This document shows positions 9,105 through 18,735 of a stretch of 64,000 nucleotides of DNA, piece by piece. The DNA lies in NCBI GenBank assembly GCA_937901865.1, contig CALDID010000098.1:1-64000 (forward strand), in the 5' to 3' direction. The notes below the pieces were generated by a model. It was given only the letters and a program-made list of their open reading frames with translations. It had not been told where the DNA came from and did not search any database. The translations under genes were made by a program, and so were the position numbers. Each line of letters starts with the position of its first letter. Positions within the stretch are counted from its first letter, which is position 1. Source of the stretch: an uncultured Treponema sp. (GTDB lineage: Bacteria; Spirochaetota; Spirochaetia; Treponematales; Treponemataceae).

Positions 9105-10808
9105 ATGGCAGAAAAAATAAAAGAGAACCTTGCTGGTAAGACAATTGGAAAATATCTCGTTAAAAAGGAAATAGCACATGGTGGTATGGGGGTGGTGTAC
9201 GAAGCGGTGCACCCAGAGCTTGGAAAGCCTATCATCATAAAAGAGCTTACTATCCATAAAAAAGAAATCGCGGAACGCTTTAAGCGCGAAGCACTGATTT
9301 TGATGGATATGCAAAGCCAATACATCGTAAACACATACGACTATTTTCAAGACGGTAAATCCCGCTATATTGTAGAAGAATTAGTTGATGGAATGTCGCT
9401 TAATAACCTCATTTTGCATCACGGGAAACTGCCTTGCAATATTGCACTTATTATATTTTTGAATGTGTGCCATGCGCTAAAGTTTGCTCATAGCAAGAAT
9501 ATCATTCACCGCGATATAAAGCCTGCGAATATCCTTTTGTCGAAGAGAGCTGAAGTAAAGCTGGCGGATTTCGGTATTGCTGGCAACGAAAAAGATAAAA
9601 ACATCTCTGCAATCGATTCTATGGCGGCAACAAAGAAATTCGATGATTTGGGATTGACGCAGGCAAAATCTTCTATGGGTACTCCTGCCTATATGGCTCC
9701 CGAACAGTTTACCGATTCAAGTTCTGTCGATAAAACTGCTGATATATATTCTCTAGGCATTATGCTTTTTGAAATGCTTACAGGAAAGCGACCTTTTGGC
9801 GGTGGCTCTTCTATGCAAGAAACGTATTCCGAGAGATTAGCTCATAAGCATGTTCCGCTTGGTGCGTTGTATAATGAAAAAATCCCGTGGCGTATTTACT
9901 GGATGATTCGAGTAATGACGATGAGCAAGCGGGAAAAGCGGTATCAAAGTATAGACCCTATTATCCGCATTGTTACGCGATATTTAAAATCCTATAATCA
10001 AAAAGAGCTTTTAACTCAAATCAGCCGAATGGTGCGCCATTACGCTGCTGGCAATGTAACGCACTACGAGATACGCCCTGTTCTTGCTCGCAGAAAAACA
10101 TCGTTGTGGGTGTCGCTCTCGATTAGCGTGCTGATGATTTCGTCGTGGCTTTTTGTTACGGCTGTAAAAGAAAGATTTTTTTATCGCATCAGTCCATTTC
10201 ACAAAAAGGTAACAGTAACAGTGAGCCTCCCTTATAACAGCGTATATTCTTCGGATTTATCTGCAATAGTTTATTTTTATCGGCTTGATGGCGAAAAAGA
10301 AACTGAGATAAAAGCGATGCGAAGCGGATTTGTGAGCGAAACGACTGAAAAGGCTTATGGACATAGCGTTAAGAAGCTGTTTTCAAATAATATTTGGCTT
10401 AGAAAGGGAAAATACAGAGTAAAAATTACGATGGGGCAATATTACATATTAGCGAATATGTTTGTTGATTCTACTTCGAAAGATGATTTGATGTTTGATT
10501 ATATTACTATGCAAAAGCGTCCGCTTAAAATTTCTATGACAGTAAGGGGTGTGGAGTTTGATAAAAATACAAATAGCAATCGCTATGTTGACATTACAGA
10601 TAATGTAAAAAAATATGTATTCTATCAAGGGCGTTGGCAACTGCTTTCTGATGTTTCAAATCGTCTGACGACTGGGGGAGAGTGGAAAATAAAATTGTCT
10701 GCAACTGGATACAAAGATGAAATCTTTACTGCGAATGTGGATTGGTTTCAAACTGAACTGCATATCTATACAGATATGCAGCGCGACGACATAAAAGAAA
10801 GCCGTTAA
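9105..10808 (+). CDS. Transmembrane Ser/Thr protein kinase (PknB/Hanks type)
   Basis: The 567-aa protein has a full kinase domain at about residues 14-290. It includes the glycine loop (AHGGMGVVYEA), an ATP-anchoring Lys at 46, an alpha-C Glu at about 62, the catalytic loop HRDIKPANILL (Asp 137), DFG at 155-157, and GTPAYMAPEQ at 192-201. About 30 extra residues lie between DFG and the APE motif. A single membrane helix follows at about 333-355. The last 210 residues are probably extracytoplasmic and look beta-rich, with two or more similar strands-and-turns modules. There are no PASTA repeats. Substrates are unknown. It probably senses envelope signals. Confidence 0.9.
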   Translation: MAEKIKENLAGKTIGKYLVKKEIAHGGMGVVYEAVHPELGKPIIIKELTIHKKEIAERFKREALILMDMQSQYIVNTYDYFQDGKSRYIVEELVDGMSLNNLILHHGKLPCNIALIIFLNVCHALKFAHSKNIIHRDIKPANILLSKRAEVKLADFGIAGNEKDKNISAIDSMAATKKFDDLGLTQAKSSMGTPAYMAPEQFTDSSSVDKTADIYSLGIMLFEMLTGKRPFGGGSSMQETYSERLAHKHVPLGALYNEKIPWRIYWMIRVMTMSKREKRYQSIDPIIRIVTRYLKSYNQKELLTQISRMVRHYAAGNVTHYEIRPVLARRKTSLWVSLSISVLMISSWLFVTAVKERFFYRISPFHKKVTVTVSLPYNSVYSSDLSAIVYFYRLDGEKETEIKAMRSGFVSETTEKAYGHSVKKLFSNNIWLRKGKYRVKITMGQYYILANMFVDSTSKDDLMFDYITMQKRPLKISMTVRGVEFDKNTNSNRYVDITDNVKKYVFYQGRWQLLSDVSNRLTTGGEWKIKLSATGYKDEIFTANVDWFQTELHIYTDMQRDDIKESR

Positions 10809-10819
10809 TTTCTATTCTT

Positions 10820-11428
10820 TTATTCCACTCTTTTATACGGCGAAAGTAATTGTTTTACTTCGTCGCTTAGCTCATACGAAAGGAAGCCGAGTGAATCTAT
10901 CTCTTGGCTTTCGTTCATCTCCAAATACAGTGCGTGCCGTTTCTGCAAGAAGGTTTTTACGATAGCCTCTGCGATTTCTGTTTGTCCCTCTCCGCTGTCA
11001 AAGCCTGCAACATAGTACAATCTGCATGTATTGTTATCGTGGGCATGAGATGAAAGACGAATAGATTTGTCGTCAAAAGAGATTTCACTTACATCAATAT
11101 CGCGCTGTTCCTCTGTGTCCACAATGGAAATCACGTTTTTTATCGGTATTTCTCGCGGTCGTATTTCTGCCTGCACGACTTTTACGTCTTCTCTGATTTT
11201 TCTCAAGCTCAAGAAGCGAGATAGATAATGTTCTATAGCGACATGTGAACTGTTCAAAAGCACTTCATCAATAGCTCTTGTTTTTTCGTCGAGCAGTAAA
11301 ATCTGTTTTAGCGTTTCATACGGCAAGAAAAGATTGTGGTGGACATAGCCGCGTGAGTAATCAATCGTGCCGTCAATATCAATTGATTGGTCAAGTCTGT
11401 CCTCATAGAATTCGGTGATGGTATCCAT
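10820..11428 (-). CDS. Phage head-tail connector-like protein, isolated
   Basis: The 202-aa protein resembles gp6-like (QLRG-type) phage connectors. It has a helical N-terminal half (FLPYETLKQILLLD ... IEHYLSRFL), a central beta region, the segment LYYVAGFDSGEGQTEIAEAI, and a C-terminal phrase LSDEVKQLLSPYKRV that matches the usual gV-LL-PYR ending of that family. No other phage gene is near. It stands between the kinase gene (convergent, 11 bp apart) and secA. It may be a prophage remnant, part of a scattered particle cluster or a domesticated gene. The assignment is by recall of family patterns only. Confidence 0.4.
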   Translation of the reverse strand: MDTITEFYEDRLDQSIDIDGTIDYSRGYVHHNLFLPYETLKQILLLDEKTRAIDEVLLNSSHVAIEHYLSRFLSLRKIREDVKVVQAEIRPREIPIKNVISIVDTEEQRDIDVSEISFDDKSIRLSSHAHDNNTCRLYYVAGFDSGEGQTEIAEAIVKTFLQKRHALYLEMNESQEIDSLGFLSYELSDEVKQLLSPYKRVE

Positions 11429-11547
11429 TAGTAAGCTCCAAAAGTAAAGAGTAGAAACATTCTTCCTTATGAAAAGAGTATACTAAACTATTTTATTTTG
11501 CGAAAGTAGCTTGTAAAGCAATTAAAAATATCGTACTATTTATTATT

Positions 11548-14337
11548 ATGCTAGATAATATTTTGACTTTCATTTTTGGCTCTCAAAGGGAAAGAGATGT
11601 AAAACAGTTGCTTCCTATCGTTGCCAAAGTTAATTCCAAAGAGGAATGGGCGAAAAGCCTTACTCCCGAACAGTTTCCAGAACAGACAAAGATTTTTAAG
11701 CAGCGTCTTGCCTCAGGCGAAAGTTTAGACGACATCTTGCCTGAAGCGTTCGCCCTTGCCCGCGAAGCCGCTTATCGTGTGCTCGGTCAGAGAGCGTACG
11801 ACGTGCAGATTATGGGTTCTCTCGTGCTTCATTCTGGTCGTATCACCGAAATGAAGACGGGTGAAGGAAAGACCTTGATGTGCGTTGCCGCCGCGTATTT
11901 GAACAGCTTGACGGGAAACGGAGTGCATATCGTTACCGTAAACGACTACCTTGCAGAGCGCGACGCAGATTGGATGCGCCCTGTGTACGCTTATATGGGG
12001 CAGACGGTCGGCTCAATTTTGTCGAATATGGACAATGAAGCGAGAAAGGCGGCGTATAATTGCGACATCACTTATGGAACAAATAACGAGTTCGGCTTTG
12101 ACTACCTGCGCGACAATATGCAAATCGACGTGAAGCGCAAAGTGCAGCGCGGATTCAATTTCTGTATCGTGGACGAAATCGACTCTATCCTCATCGACGA
12201 GGCGCGCACTCCGCTCATCATTTCAGGCGCGGGAGAAGACGACACCGTAAAATATCGCGAAGTCAATAAATATGTGGGTATGTTCACCGAAATGGCGAAA
12301 GACCCGAAAACAAACGCATACATCGACGAAGACGAAATCAATATGACCCCAGAGGAAAGAGCGAAACTCGACGGCGATTACAAGCTCGACGAAAAGAGCC
12401 GCCGCGTGAGCCTGACCGATAAGGGTATGGAAAAAATCAATAGTATCCTGCTCTCTCAGCACCTCATTCCAGAGGGAACAAGCGTTGAGGACGAAGAGAA
12501 CTTCGATTACGTCCACTATTTTACGCAGGCAATCCGCGCGCACAAACTCTATCACATCGATGTCGATTACGTTGTGAAAGACGGACAGGTGCAGATTGTC
12601 GATGAGTTCACGGGGCGTATCCTTGACGGCAGACGCTACGGCGACGGTCTTCATCAGGCTATCGAAGCAAAGGAAAACTTGAAGATTGCGCAGAGAAATC
12701 GCACTATGGCGACAATCACGTTCCAGAACTTCTTCCGTATGTATTCCAAACTCTCTGGAATGACGGGTACGGCGGAAACCGAGGCGGTCGAGTTCTACAA
12801 GATTTACAACCTCGACGTTGTGGTAATCCCGACGAACAAGCCTGTGCAGCGTATCGACGAAAACGACGAAGTTTATTTGAACGAGATGGACAAATGGAAC
12901 GCAATCGTCAAGGAAATCGACGCGGCGCACAAGAAAGGTCAGCCAGTTCTTGTCGGCACGGTGTCGGTCGAGAAATCCGAGTTGCTTTCTCGCTTACTCA
13001 CGCAAAAGGGAATCCGCCACGAAGTGTTGAACGCGAAGAACCACGCGAGAGAAGCGATGATTATCGCGGAAGCTGGTGCAAAAGGCGCGGTTACCGTTGC
13101 GACGAATATGGCGGGACGCGGTACTGATATTAAGCTCGGCGGTTCTCCAGAGATGAGAGCGCGAAAAAGAGTCGGAACTGAGGCGAGCGATGAGGAGTTT
13201 CAGGCGGCTTTGAAAATCGAAACGGAGAAATGGCAGAAGGATTGCGACGAAGTGAAGGCGCTCGGCGGTCTTTACGTCATCGGCTCGGAACGCCACGAAT
13301 CGCGCCGCATCGACAACCAGCTTCGCGGACGTTCTGGACGACAGGGCGACCCTGGACGCAGTAAGTTCTACATTTCTATGGACGATGATTTGATGAGGCT
13401 TTTCGGCGGCGAGAAGATGAAGAATCTGATGAGCCGTATCGGAATGCAGCCTGGAGAGCCTATCGACCACCCGTGGCTGAACAAGGGCATTGAGCGGGCG
13501 CAGCGAAAGGTTGAAGAGCGAAACTTTGAAATCAGAAAGCACTTGCTTGAATACGACGACGTGTTGAACGAGCAGAGAAGTTTCATCTATCAGCAGCGCG
13601 ACGCAATCTTGGTGGACGACAACCTTGACGAGCGCGTTATGCAGACCGCCCGCGACGCTCTCGACGATTACTTTGACGAGTACGAGGACAACGAGCGAAA
13701 GAGAGGAAACAACGCAAAGACGGCTCTCATCGACAAGATTCGCACCTTGTTCGGCTTGCAGCTGACGGCGGAACAGCTCAAGAAAGACGACATCTTGAAG
13801 ATGCTCGAAAACGACATCAAGGCGAAAGAAGAGCTTGTCGGCAAGGCAAACCTGAATATGTTTATCCGCTTCCAGTATATCCAGATGATTGACCGCAAGT
13901 GGCTCGACCAGCTTGAAGAGCTTGAGGGCTTGAGAGAGGCTGTCCATTTGCGAAGCTACGGAAGCAAGAACCCGCTCACTGAATACAAAATCGACGGCTT
14001 CGACCGCTTCAACGAAATGCTCGGCAATATCCGCCTCGAAATCGCCGCCCGTGTGTTCAAGGTGAAAATCCAAATCGCGCCTGTGGAAGACCGAGAGGCA
14101 ATGGCGCGACAACAGCAGCGAGTTCAGCAGACCCAAGCGACGCACACGAATGCCCAAAGTGCAAGCGCGTTGAGCGGAGAGAAGGCAAAGACACAGGCAC
14201 AAAGAACACCGATGCGCAGTGTTTCCGCTCCGAAAGGCGTAACGCTTGTTCGTTCTACTCCAAAGATTGGCAGAAACGACCCATGTCCGTGCGGCAGCGG
14301 CAAGAAATATAAAAACTGCCACGGCAGACAGGCTTAG
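11548..14337 (+). CDS. secA: Preprotein translocase ATPase SecA
   Basis: SecA drives post-translational export through SecYEG. The 929-aa protein shows Walker A ([10 protein letters not shown] near residue 95), the DEAD-like [16 protein letters not shown] near residue 210, the second nucleotide-binding domain ([28 protein letters not shown]), the helical scaffold, and a C-terminal zinc-binding tail ([14 protein letters not shown]) that binds SecB or phospholipid. Before the tail is a Gln/Thr/Ser-rich linker. The start MLDNILTF fits the family but has no strong ribosome site. Codon third positions are more GC-rich than in neighbours, which creates a long antisense open frame. Confidence 0.97.
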   Translation: MLDNILTFIFGSQRERDVKQLLPIVAKVNSKEEWAKSLTPEQFPEQTKIFKQRLASGESLDDILPEAFALAREAAYRVLGQRAYDVQIMGSLVLHSGRITEMKTGEGKTLMCVAAAYLNSLTGNGVHIVTVNDYLAERDADWMRPVYAYMGQTVGSILSNMDNEARKAAYNCDITYGTNNEFGFDYLRDNMQIDVKRKVQRGFNFCIVDEIDSILIDEARTPLIISGAGEDDTVKYREVNKYVGMFTEMAKDPKTNAYIDEDEINMTPEERAKLDGDYKLDEKSRRVSLTDKGMEKINSILLSQHLIPEGTSVEDEENFDYVHYFTQAIRAHKLYHIDVDYVVKDGQVQIVDEFTGRILDGRRYGDGLHQAIEAKENLKIAQRNRTMATITFQNFFRMYSKLSGMTGTAETEAVEFYKIYNLDVVVIPTNKPVQRIDENDEVYLNEMDKWNAIVKEIDAAHKKGQPVLVGTVSVEKSELLSRLLTQKGIRHEVLNAKNHAREAMIIAEAGAKGAVTVATNMAGRGTDIKLGGSPEMRARKRVGTEASDEEFQAALKIETEKWQKDCDEVKALGGLYVIGSERHESRRIDNQLRGRSGRQGDPGRSKFYISMDDDLMRLFGGEKMKNLMSRIGMQPGEPIDHPWLNKGIERAQRKVEERNFEIRKHLLEYDDVLNEQRSFIYQQRDAILVDDNLDERVMQTARDALDDYFDEYEDNERKRGNNAKTALIDKIRTLFGLQLTAEQLKKDDILKMLENDIKAKEELVGKANLNMFIRFQYIQMIDRKWLDQLEELEGLREAVHLRSYGSKNPLTEYKIDGFDRFNEMLGNIRLEIAARVFKVKIQIAPVEDREAMARQQQRVQQTQATHTNAQSASALSGEKAKTQAQRTPMRSVSAPKGVTLVRSTPKIGRNDPCPCGSGKKYKNCHGRQA

Positions 14338-14378
14338 CACGCCCGACGTTTTGGCAAAAAGACTTTTATAAAAGACGA

Positions 14379-14413
14379 AAAAATCCCCGTGAAAGCCCAC
14401 GAGGATTTTTTTA
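14379..14413 (+). terminator. Terminator after secA
   Basis: The stem AATCCcCGT with ACGaGGATT is followed by a T tract, 45 bases after the secA stop codon. Confidence 0.75.
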
Positions 14414-14465
14414 TTGCTGTGATGATTTTGTAATGAAAACTCTTCGCCCTTGTCATAGACAAGAG

Positions 14466-14517
14466 AGGCTATGCCTTTTACAAGAAAGGCTATGCCTTAT
14501 TTTGTTGAGGTAATGCC
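14466..14517. repeat. Three-unit 21-bp phased repeat
   Basis: AGGCTATGCC occurs at 14466 and 14487, and AGGTAATGCC at 14508, exactly 21 bases apart. The third unit lies inside the last codons of the 103-aa gene. The same decamer recurs twice in the 24.7-kb gap. Confidence 0.75.
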
Positions 14518-14808
14518 GAAAGCTGACCATTCTGTCTGCGGAATGACGAGCTTGACTCTTTTTCTCATCGCGGCGACAAAATTTTTCATCGCTTTGCTCT
14601 TGTCGGTCAAGTCAGACGAGCATGTTTTCAGCTCTGCCTTTAGTTTTTCTTGCTTTTCGTCAAGCGCGGCAGTTTCGTTCAAAAGAGCGTTGAGCTTTGT
14701 GATGTCGTCTTCTGAAATGCCGATAGATTTGAGTTCTTCAGCCTTTGTTTTCATACCAGAGAGCATTAAACGAGCAGCGTTCAACTGTTCAGCCATTGAT
14801 ACAGCCAT
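14497..14808 (-). CDS. Small coiled-coil protein of treponemal type
   Basis: The 103-aa protein is almost wholly helical, with heptad-like Leu spacing and many Lys and Glu residues. It ends in a short segment, VIPQTEWSAFGIT. A good ribosome site (GGAG) precedes the ATG at 14808. It resembles a family of short proteins that occurs in several copies in treponeme genomes, to my recollection. Function is unknown. Its 3' end carries a unit of the 21-bp repeat. Confidence 0.65.
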   Translation of the reverse strand: MAVSMAEQLNAARLMLSGMKTKAEELKSIGISEDDITKLNALLNETAALDEKQEKLKAELKTCSSDLTDKSKAMKNFVAAMRKRVKLVIPQTEWSAFGITSTK

Positions 14809-14989
14809 TTTTTAGACTCCTTCACCTTTTTGGTGTACGTCGTAGATTTCGCGCTTTTCTTGCGCTTCACTTACATTGTACACCTGTTTTTCTTTTAGTG
14901 CAATCTTTTTTTTATCTTTTTCGCTCATTTTCTTTTCGCAGCCGTCTTCAACCTTGTTTCTGCTTGCCTCGCCCTCTACTCCGCCGTCC

Positions 14990-15135
14990 TTGTCTTAGTC
15001 TTGGTTGCTTTCGACTTGAGTAAGTTCGTCCTCGTCTTAGTCTTGGTCGGTCTTGACTTGAGCAAGTTTGTCCTCGACTTAATCTTGGTTATTCTCGACT
15101 TAGGGAAGTTCGTTCTGGACTGAAGAAAGGTTGTC
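14990..15135. repeat. 21-bp phased repeat array (42-bp higher order)
   Basis: Units related to TCGACTTGAGT plus ten bases start at 14990, 15011, 15032, 15053, 15074, 15095 and 15116, every 21 bases. Alternate units are more alike, giving a 42-bp second-order period. The last two units encode the C-terminus of Lnt. The region from 14809 to 15099 holds this array and the promoter of the small coiled-coil gene, with no other gene seen. Confidence 0.85.
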
Positions 15136-16731
15136 TACGGCAAAGAGGTGGACGCGAGAGATAAGAGCAAGGATTATGATGACCGAAATTAAGAACAGTG
15201 CGAAAAGGTCGCCGCAGAGAGCGAACGGGGTGAGGGTTCGCGAGTAAATGGGCAAGTCGATGTGTGCGGCGTATTCGGCGAAGAGGGGAAGTTCTTTGAC
15301 GATGTGTCCTGTGGGCAAGATGAGCGCGGTGCAGCCAGAGTTTGTCGCGCGAATCATCGGAGTGCGGAACTCGATGGCGCGGTATGTCGCGATTGCGAGA
15401 TGTTGATACTCTGCCGACTTCATCATTGACCAAGAATCGTTCGTGATATTGATGAATAACTCGCTGCCTTGAAAGAACATTTTTCGAGCGATGTCGCTAA
15501 ACGCGTCTTCAAAGCAGATTGGAGTTGAAAAGCGCACGCTCTTTTTTCTGCCGTTCTCGTCTGTCTGCTTGATGTTGATGTCGAAGAGATGAGGCTCTTT
15601 GCCTGGAATCCAGCCAGCCGAGATTTTGAAAACTTTTTTCAAGAATGTCTTGACTTTCTGCGAGTTTGGCAGCGGGATAAACTCTCCGAACGGCACGAGG
15701 TGAATCTTTGCGTGATAGCCTGCAATCTCGGCGTTTTCGTCGAACAAAAGTGCAACGTTGCTGTTCCTTCTCGGGCGGACATCTTTCGGCGTTACCGTGA
15801 ACGCGCCCCCGATTAAAAAAGGAGTGTGCTTGCTTGCAATGTAGGGCAGGAGCGGCTCTTCTTCGGGATTGTTGCTGTAAAAGGGGATTGCGTTGGGAAA
15901 AGAATGGTTTAGCACGCCCTCGCTCCAGATGATGAGGTCGGCTTTTTCGCTCATCTCGCTCAAAACGCTGTCGGTGAGCTTTTGGCTTCGTCGGATACCG
16001 ATGCGGTCATCTTTATCAAGCCACGGGTCTATGTTTTGCTGAACGACGACGGCGCACAGTTGCTTTTCGATGTGCCGCGCTTCTTTTAGTCTATATTCAC
16101 CGTAGCAAAGAGTTAGCGCATAAAGAAGAGCGATTGAGAGAGCTGGACGAAAAAGAGGTTTATGAGGATTGAGGAAAAATTCGCCGAGCAGGCTGGAGGT
16201 CAGGGAAAACAAAAAAGTGATTCCGTAAGAGCCCGTGATGTCGGCGATTTGCGTGATGTGAAGCCAGCGGTACGCGCTCATGGACAGAGTGCCCCACGGG
16301 TATGACAAGAAGCCGAAATTGCTTTTGAAGTATTCCCAGAAAGTCCACACGAGAGAAAATGAGATGATTCTAAGAGCTTGAGAGTTTTCGAGAAACGACG
16401 TGCTTTTGGGGCGGGTTAAAAAGAATGCGGTGGAGAGAAAAAAGCCGCCGATAAAGGCTGTGCCGAGTGCGGATGCGCCGAGCGTGAAAAGGGCGAAATC
16501 GCGGTAAAAGCCGAGCCAAAACGACGAAAAAAGGTGGACGAAGCCTGTTTGAAGCGCAAAGATGAGAAATGTGAGTGTGTAAGACTTTGATTTATGTGCC
16601 GATACATACAATGGAGACAGGCAAAACATCGCGACGATTGGGGAGCCTGTAAGAAAAAGCTCGTTTGGAATTGCTGTTGTTTGAAGCAGACTTGATAAAA
16701 AAGCATAAAAAACTTGTAAAATCGCGGTCAT
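15100..16731 (-). CDS. lnt: Apolipoprotein N-acyltransferase
   Basis: Lnt transfers the third acyl chain to the N-terminal Cys of lipoproteins in the inner membrane. The 543-aa protein has about six membrane helices at the N-terminus and one at the C-terminus, with a nitrilase-type domain between them. The catalytic triad is in place: Glu 271 (IIWSEGVLNHS), Lys 342 (AKIHLVPFGEF) and Cys 406 (PICFEDAF). The 3' end is made of two units of the 21-bp repeat array, so the last dozen residues are repeat-derived. It is divergent from the sugar-kinase-like gene, with a 70-bp gap. Confidence 0.93.
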   Translation of the reverse strand: MTAILQVFYAFLSSLLQTTAIPNELFLTGSPIVAMFCLSPLYVSAHKSKSYTLTFLIFALQTGFVHLFSSFWLGFYRDFALFTLGASALGTAFIGGFFLSTAFFLTRPKSTSFLENSQALRIISFSLVWTFWEYFKSNFGFLSYPWGTLSMSAYRWLHITQIADITGSYGITFLFSLTSSLLGEFFLNPHKPLFRPALSIALLYALTLCYGEYRLKEARHIEKQLCAVVVQQNIDPWLDKDDRIGIRRSQKLTDSVLSEMSEKADLIIWSEGVLNHSFPNAIPFYSNNPEEEPLLPYIASKHTPFLIGGAFTVTPKDVRPRRNSNVALLFDENAEIAGYHAKIHLVPFGEFIPLPNSQKVKTFLKKVFKISAGWIPGKEPHLFDINIKQTDENGRKKSVRFSTPICFEDAFSDIARKMFFQGSELFINITNDSWSMMKSAEYQHLAIATYRAIEFRTPMIRATNSGCTALILPTGHIVKELPLFAEYAAHIDLPIYSRTLTPFALCGDLFALFLISVIIILALISRVHLFAVDNLSSVQNELP

Positions 16732-16801
16732 TATTGTATCATTTTATATAAATGGCTGTAAAAAAGCAACATACGGCAATTTTAAATTACAGGAAAGCTA
16801 T

Positions 16802-17980
16802 ATGAAGCAAGTTATAGAAGCTCACAAAAGTGAGTATGAATGTGAACCAAGTGTGATTGCAGTTTCTCCTGGACGATTTCATCTTGTGGGGGAACATTCG
16901 TGGTTTTTCAAGGATAAAACGCTTTCGATGGCGGTTAATTTGCCTGTCTATGTCGCAGTGTCGAAAAGAAATGATAATTCGTTGCGCTTTTTCTTTTCGC
17001 AGGTGAACGAAAGGAGAAAAGCGAATCTTTCGTCGCTGAAGTACAAGAGGGAAGACAAATGGGCGAACGCTCTAAAGGCGATTGTGTTCGCTTTTGAAAT
17101 GAGCGGAATAAAGGTGTGCGGGCTAAACTTTACGGTGTATTCCGATATTTTGCCGTCGGCTGGCTTTGGAATAACGACTGCGATAAAAGTTGCCTCTGCG
17201 CTTGCACTGCGAAAAATATTTGAGTTGGGCGATAAGTTCGATGACAATTTCATTTTGAGGGCTGTAGAAATCGGCAACAGACAGTTTTTGAACGTCGGAA
17301 ACTATCTTGCCGACAATTTTGCAGCTCTTTTTTCTAAGGCTGACTCGCTGATAATTACAGACCACGCGAAGATGAGCTATGAAACAATTCCCTTTGATTT
17401 CCCGAACAAGACAATTATGCTGACAGACGCGAGAGTGCCGCGTATCAGCGTTTGGAACGAGGAGTCTCTTCGGCAGGCGGAAAATGCGTTGCTTTTGGGA
17501 GAGCTGAAGCAAAAGAAATCTACTGTGTTTGGCGGCTGGATTTACGAGGATTCCAAGACAGAGATTAACGAAGTTTTGTCGGTGGTAAACGAGGACACGC
17601 GCAGAAGGCTTTTTTGCATAATGAAAGAGCATCAATGCGTTTTAGATGCTGTTTCGGGTTTGAAGAAAGGGGATTTTAGCTCTTTTGCAAGGGCGATAAA
17701 CGAAAGCCATGCTTTTATGCGGGATTTATATGAAGCCTCTTGCCCTGAAATTGATTGGATTTACAAGAGAGTGCTTGAGTTAGCTCTGATTCCTGACGTG
17801 CATCAGCACAGCGCGTGCTGCCGAATCACAGGAAAGGGCTTTGGACGCTGCGCATATACGATTTTGGACACGGAACAACTTGATACGTTTAAGAAAAAGC
17901 TGGCGGAATACGAGCGCATTTTTGGTTTCAAGGCGACGAGTTACACGGTGAAGAGCGCAGAGGGAGCGCGGGTTTTATGA
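16802..17980 (+). CDS. GHMP-family sugar kinase, galactokinase-like
   Basis: The 392-aa protein follows the galactokinase plan. Motif 1 reads SPGRFHLVGEHSWFF (residues 24-38). The ATP loop (usually GLSSSAA) is altered to PSAGFGITTAI. The catalytic-base region is NYLADNFAALF, and motif 3 is ITGKGFGRCA. True galactokinases have EHTDYN, where the Asp binds galactose. Here it is EHSWFF, so the substrate is probably a different sugar or small molecule. It overlaps surE by 4 bases (ATGA), so the two are translationally coupled, hinting at nucleotide or phosphate metabolism. Confidence 0.75.
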   Translation: MKQVIEAHKSEYECEPSVIAVSPGRFHLVGEHSWFFKDKTLSMAVNLPVYVAVSKRNDNSLRFFFSQVNERRKANLSSLKYKREDKWANALKAIVFAFEMSGIKVCGLNFTVYSDILPSAGFGITTAIKVASALALRKIFELGDKFDDNFILRAVEIGNRQFLNVGNYLADNFAALFSKADSLIITDHAKMSYETIPFDFPNKTIMLTDARVPRISVWNEESLRQAENALLLGELKQKKSTVFGGWIYEDSKTEINEVLSVVNEDTRRRLFCIMKEHQCVLDAVSGLKKGDFSSFARAINESHAFMRDLYEASCPEIDWIYKRVLELALIPDVHQHSACCRITGKGFGRCAYTILDTEQLDTFKKKLAEYERIFGFKATSYTVKSAEGARVL

Positions 17981-18711
17981 GATTGCTTTTGACGAATGAT
18001 GATGGAATTGACGGCGAAGGATTGCAGGTTTTGGCAAGAACGCTGAGAAAAGAACACGACGTTTGGGTTATTGCGCCCGACAGCAATCGCAGTGCTGTTT
18101 CTAATGGGATTACGATTTCAAAGGATTTGTGCATAAAGCAAATTGATGAGCGAACGTTTACTACTTCTGGTCTTCCTGCGGATTGTGTTTTAACGGGAAT
18201 CTACAGCAATCTCATTGCGCAGAATGTGGATATGGTGCTTTCGGGGATAAATCGCGGATTTAATCTCGGCACTGATATTGTATACTCTGGAACTGCTGCT
18301 GCTGCGCGACAAGCTGCTATCATGGGATTTCCTGCGGTTGCTTTTAGCATACAAAGTGATACGGCGGAGTATAAATATCAAGCTCTTGCTGATTTTGCGC
18401 TAAAGAATTTGAATACTTTGAAAAGCCTTTATACGCCAGATGTTTTTTTGAATATCAACGCGCTTTCGCTAGATAATTATAAAGCTGTTCAATTTACTAA
18501 TGTTTCTGTCCGAAAATATAAAGACACTGTTAAAGTGATAAAAACGGCATCTTGTGAAATGGAAAGTTCATTTGAGGGAGGAACTGCCATTACAACAGGT
18601 AACGAAAATAGCGATTATAACGCTGTTAGGAAAGGTAATATCTCTATAACAAGGGTTATTGCTGAGCCTGTTTCACTTGACAATGAGATGTCAGCAAAAT
18701 TTTTGCTTTGA
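17977..18711 (+). CDS. surE: 5'/3'-nucleotidase SurE
   Basis: SurE is a metal-dependent nucleoside monophosphate phosphatase. The 244-aa protein has the N-terminal LLTNDDGID metal motif, APDSNRSAVSNGIT, SGLPADCV, and the family signature SGINRGFNLGTDIVYSGTA. Length is normal. The start overlaps the preceding kinase-like gene by 4 bases, and a TPR gene follows after 24 bases, so it is the second gene of a likely four-gene operon. Confidence 0.95.
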   Translation: MRLLLTNDDGIDGEGLQVLARTLRKEHDVWVIAPDSNRSAVSNGITISKDLCIKQIDERTFTTSGLPADCVLTGIYSNLIAQNVDMVLSGINRGFNLGTDIVYSGTAAAARQAAIMGFPAVAFSIQSDTAEYKYQALADFALKNLNTLKSLYTPDVFLNINALSLDNYKAVQFTNVSVRKYKDTVKVIKTASCEMESSFEGGTAITTGNENSDYNAVRKGNISITRVIAEPVSLDNEMSAKFLL

Positions 18712-18735
18712 AAGCAAAGTAGAACGGGGATAAAA

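Noticed and set aside
12994..14400. 468-codon open frame antisense to secA
   Set aside because: It mirrors secA, whose GC-rich third positions remove stops on the other strand. It has no homology-like composition and no ribosome site.
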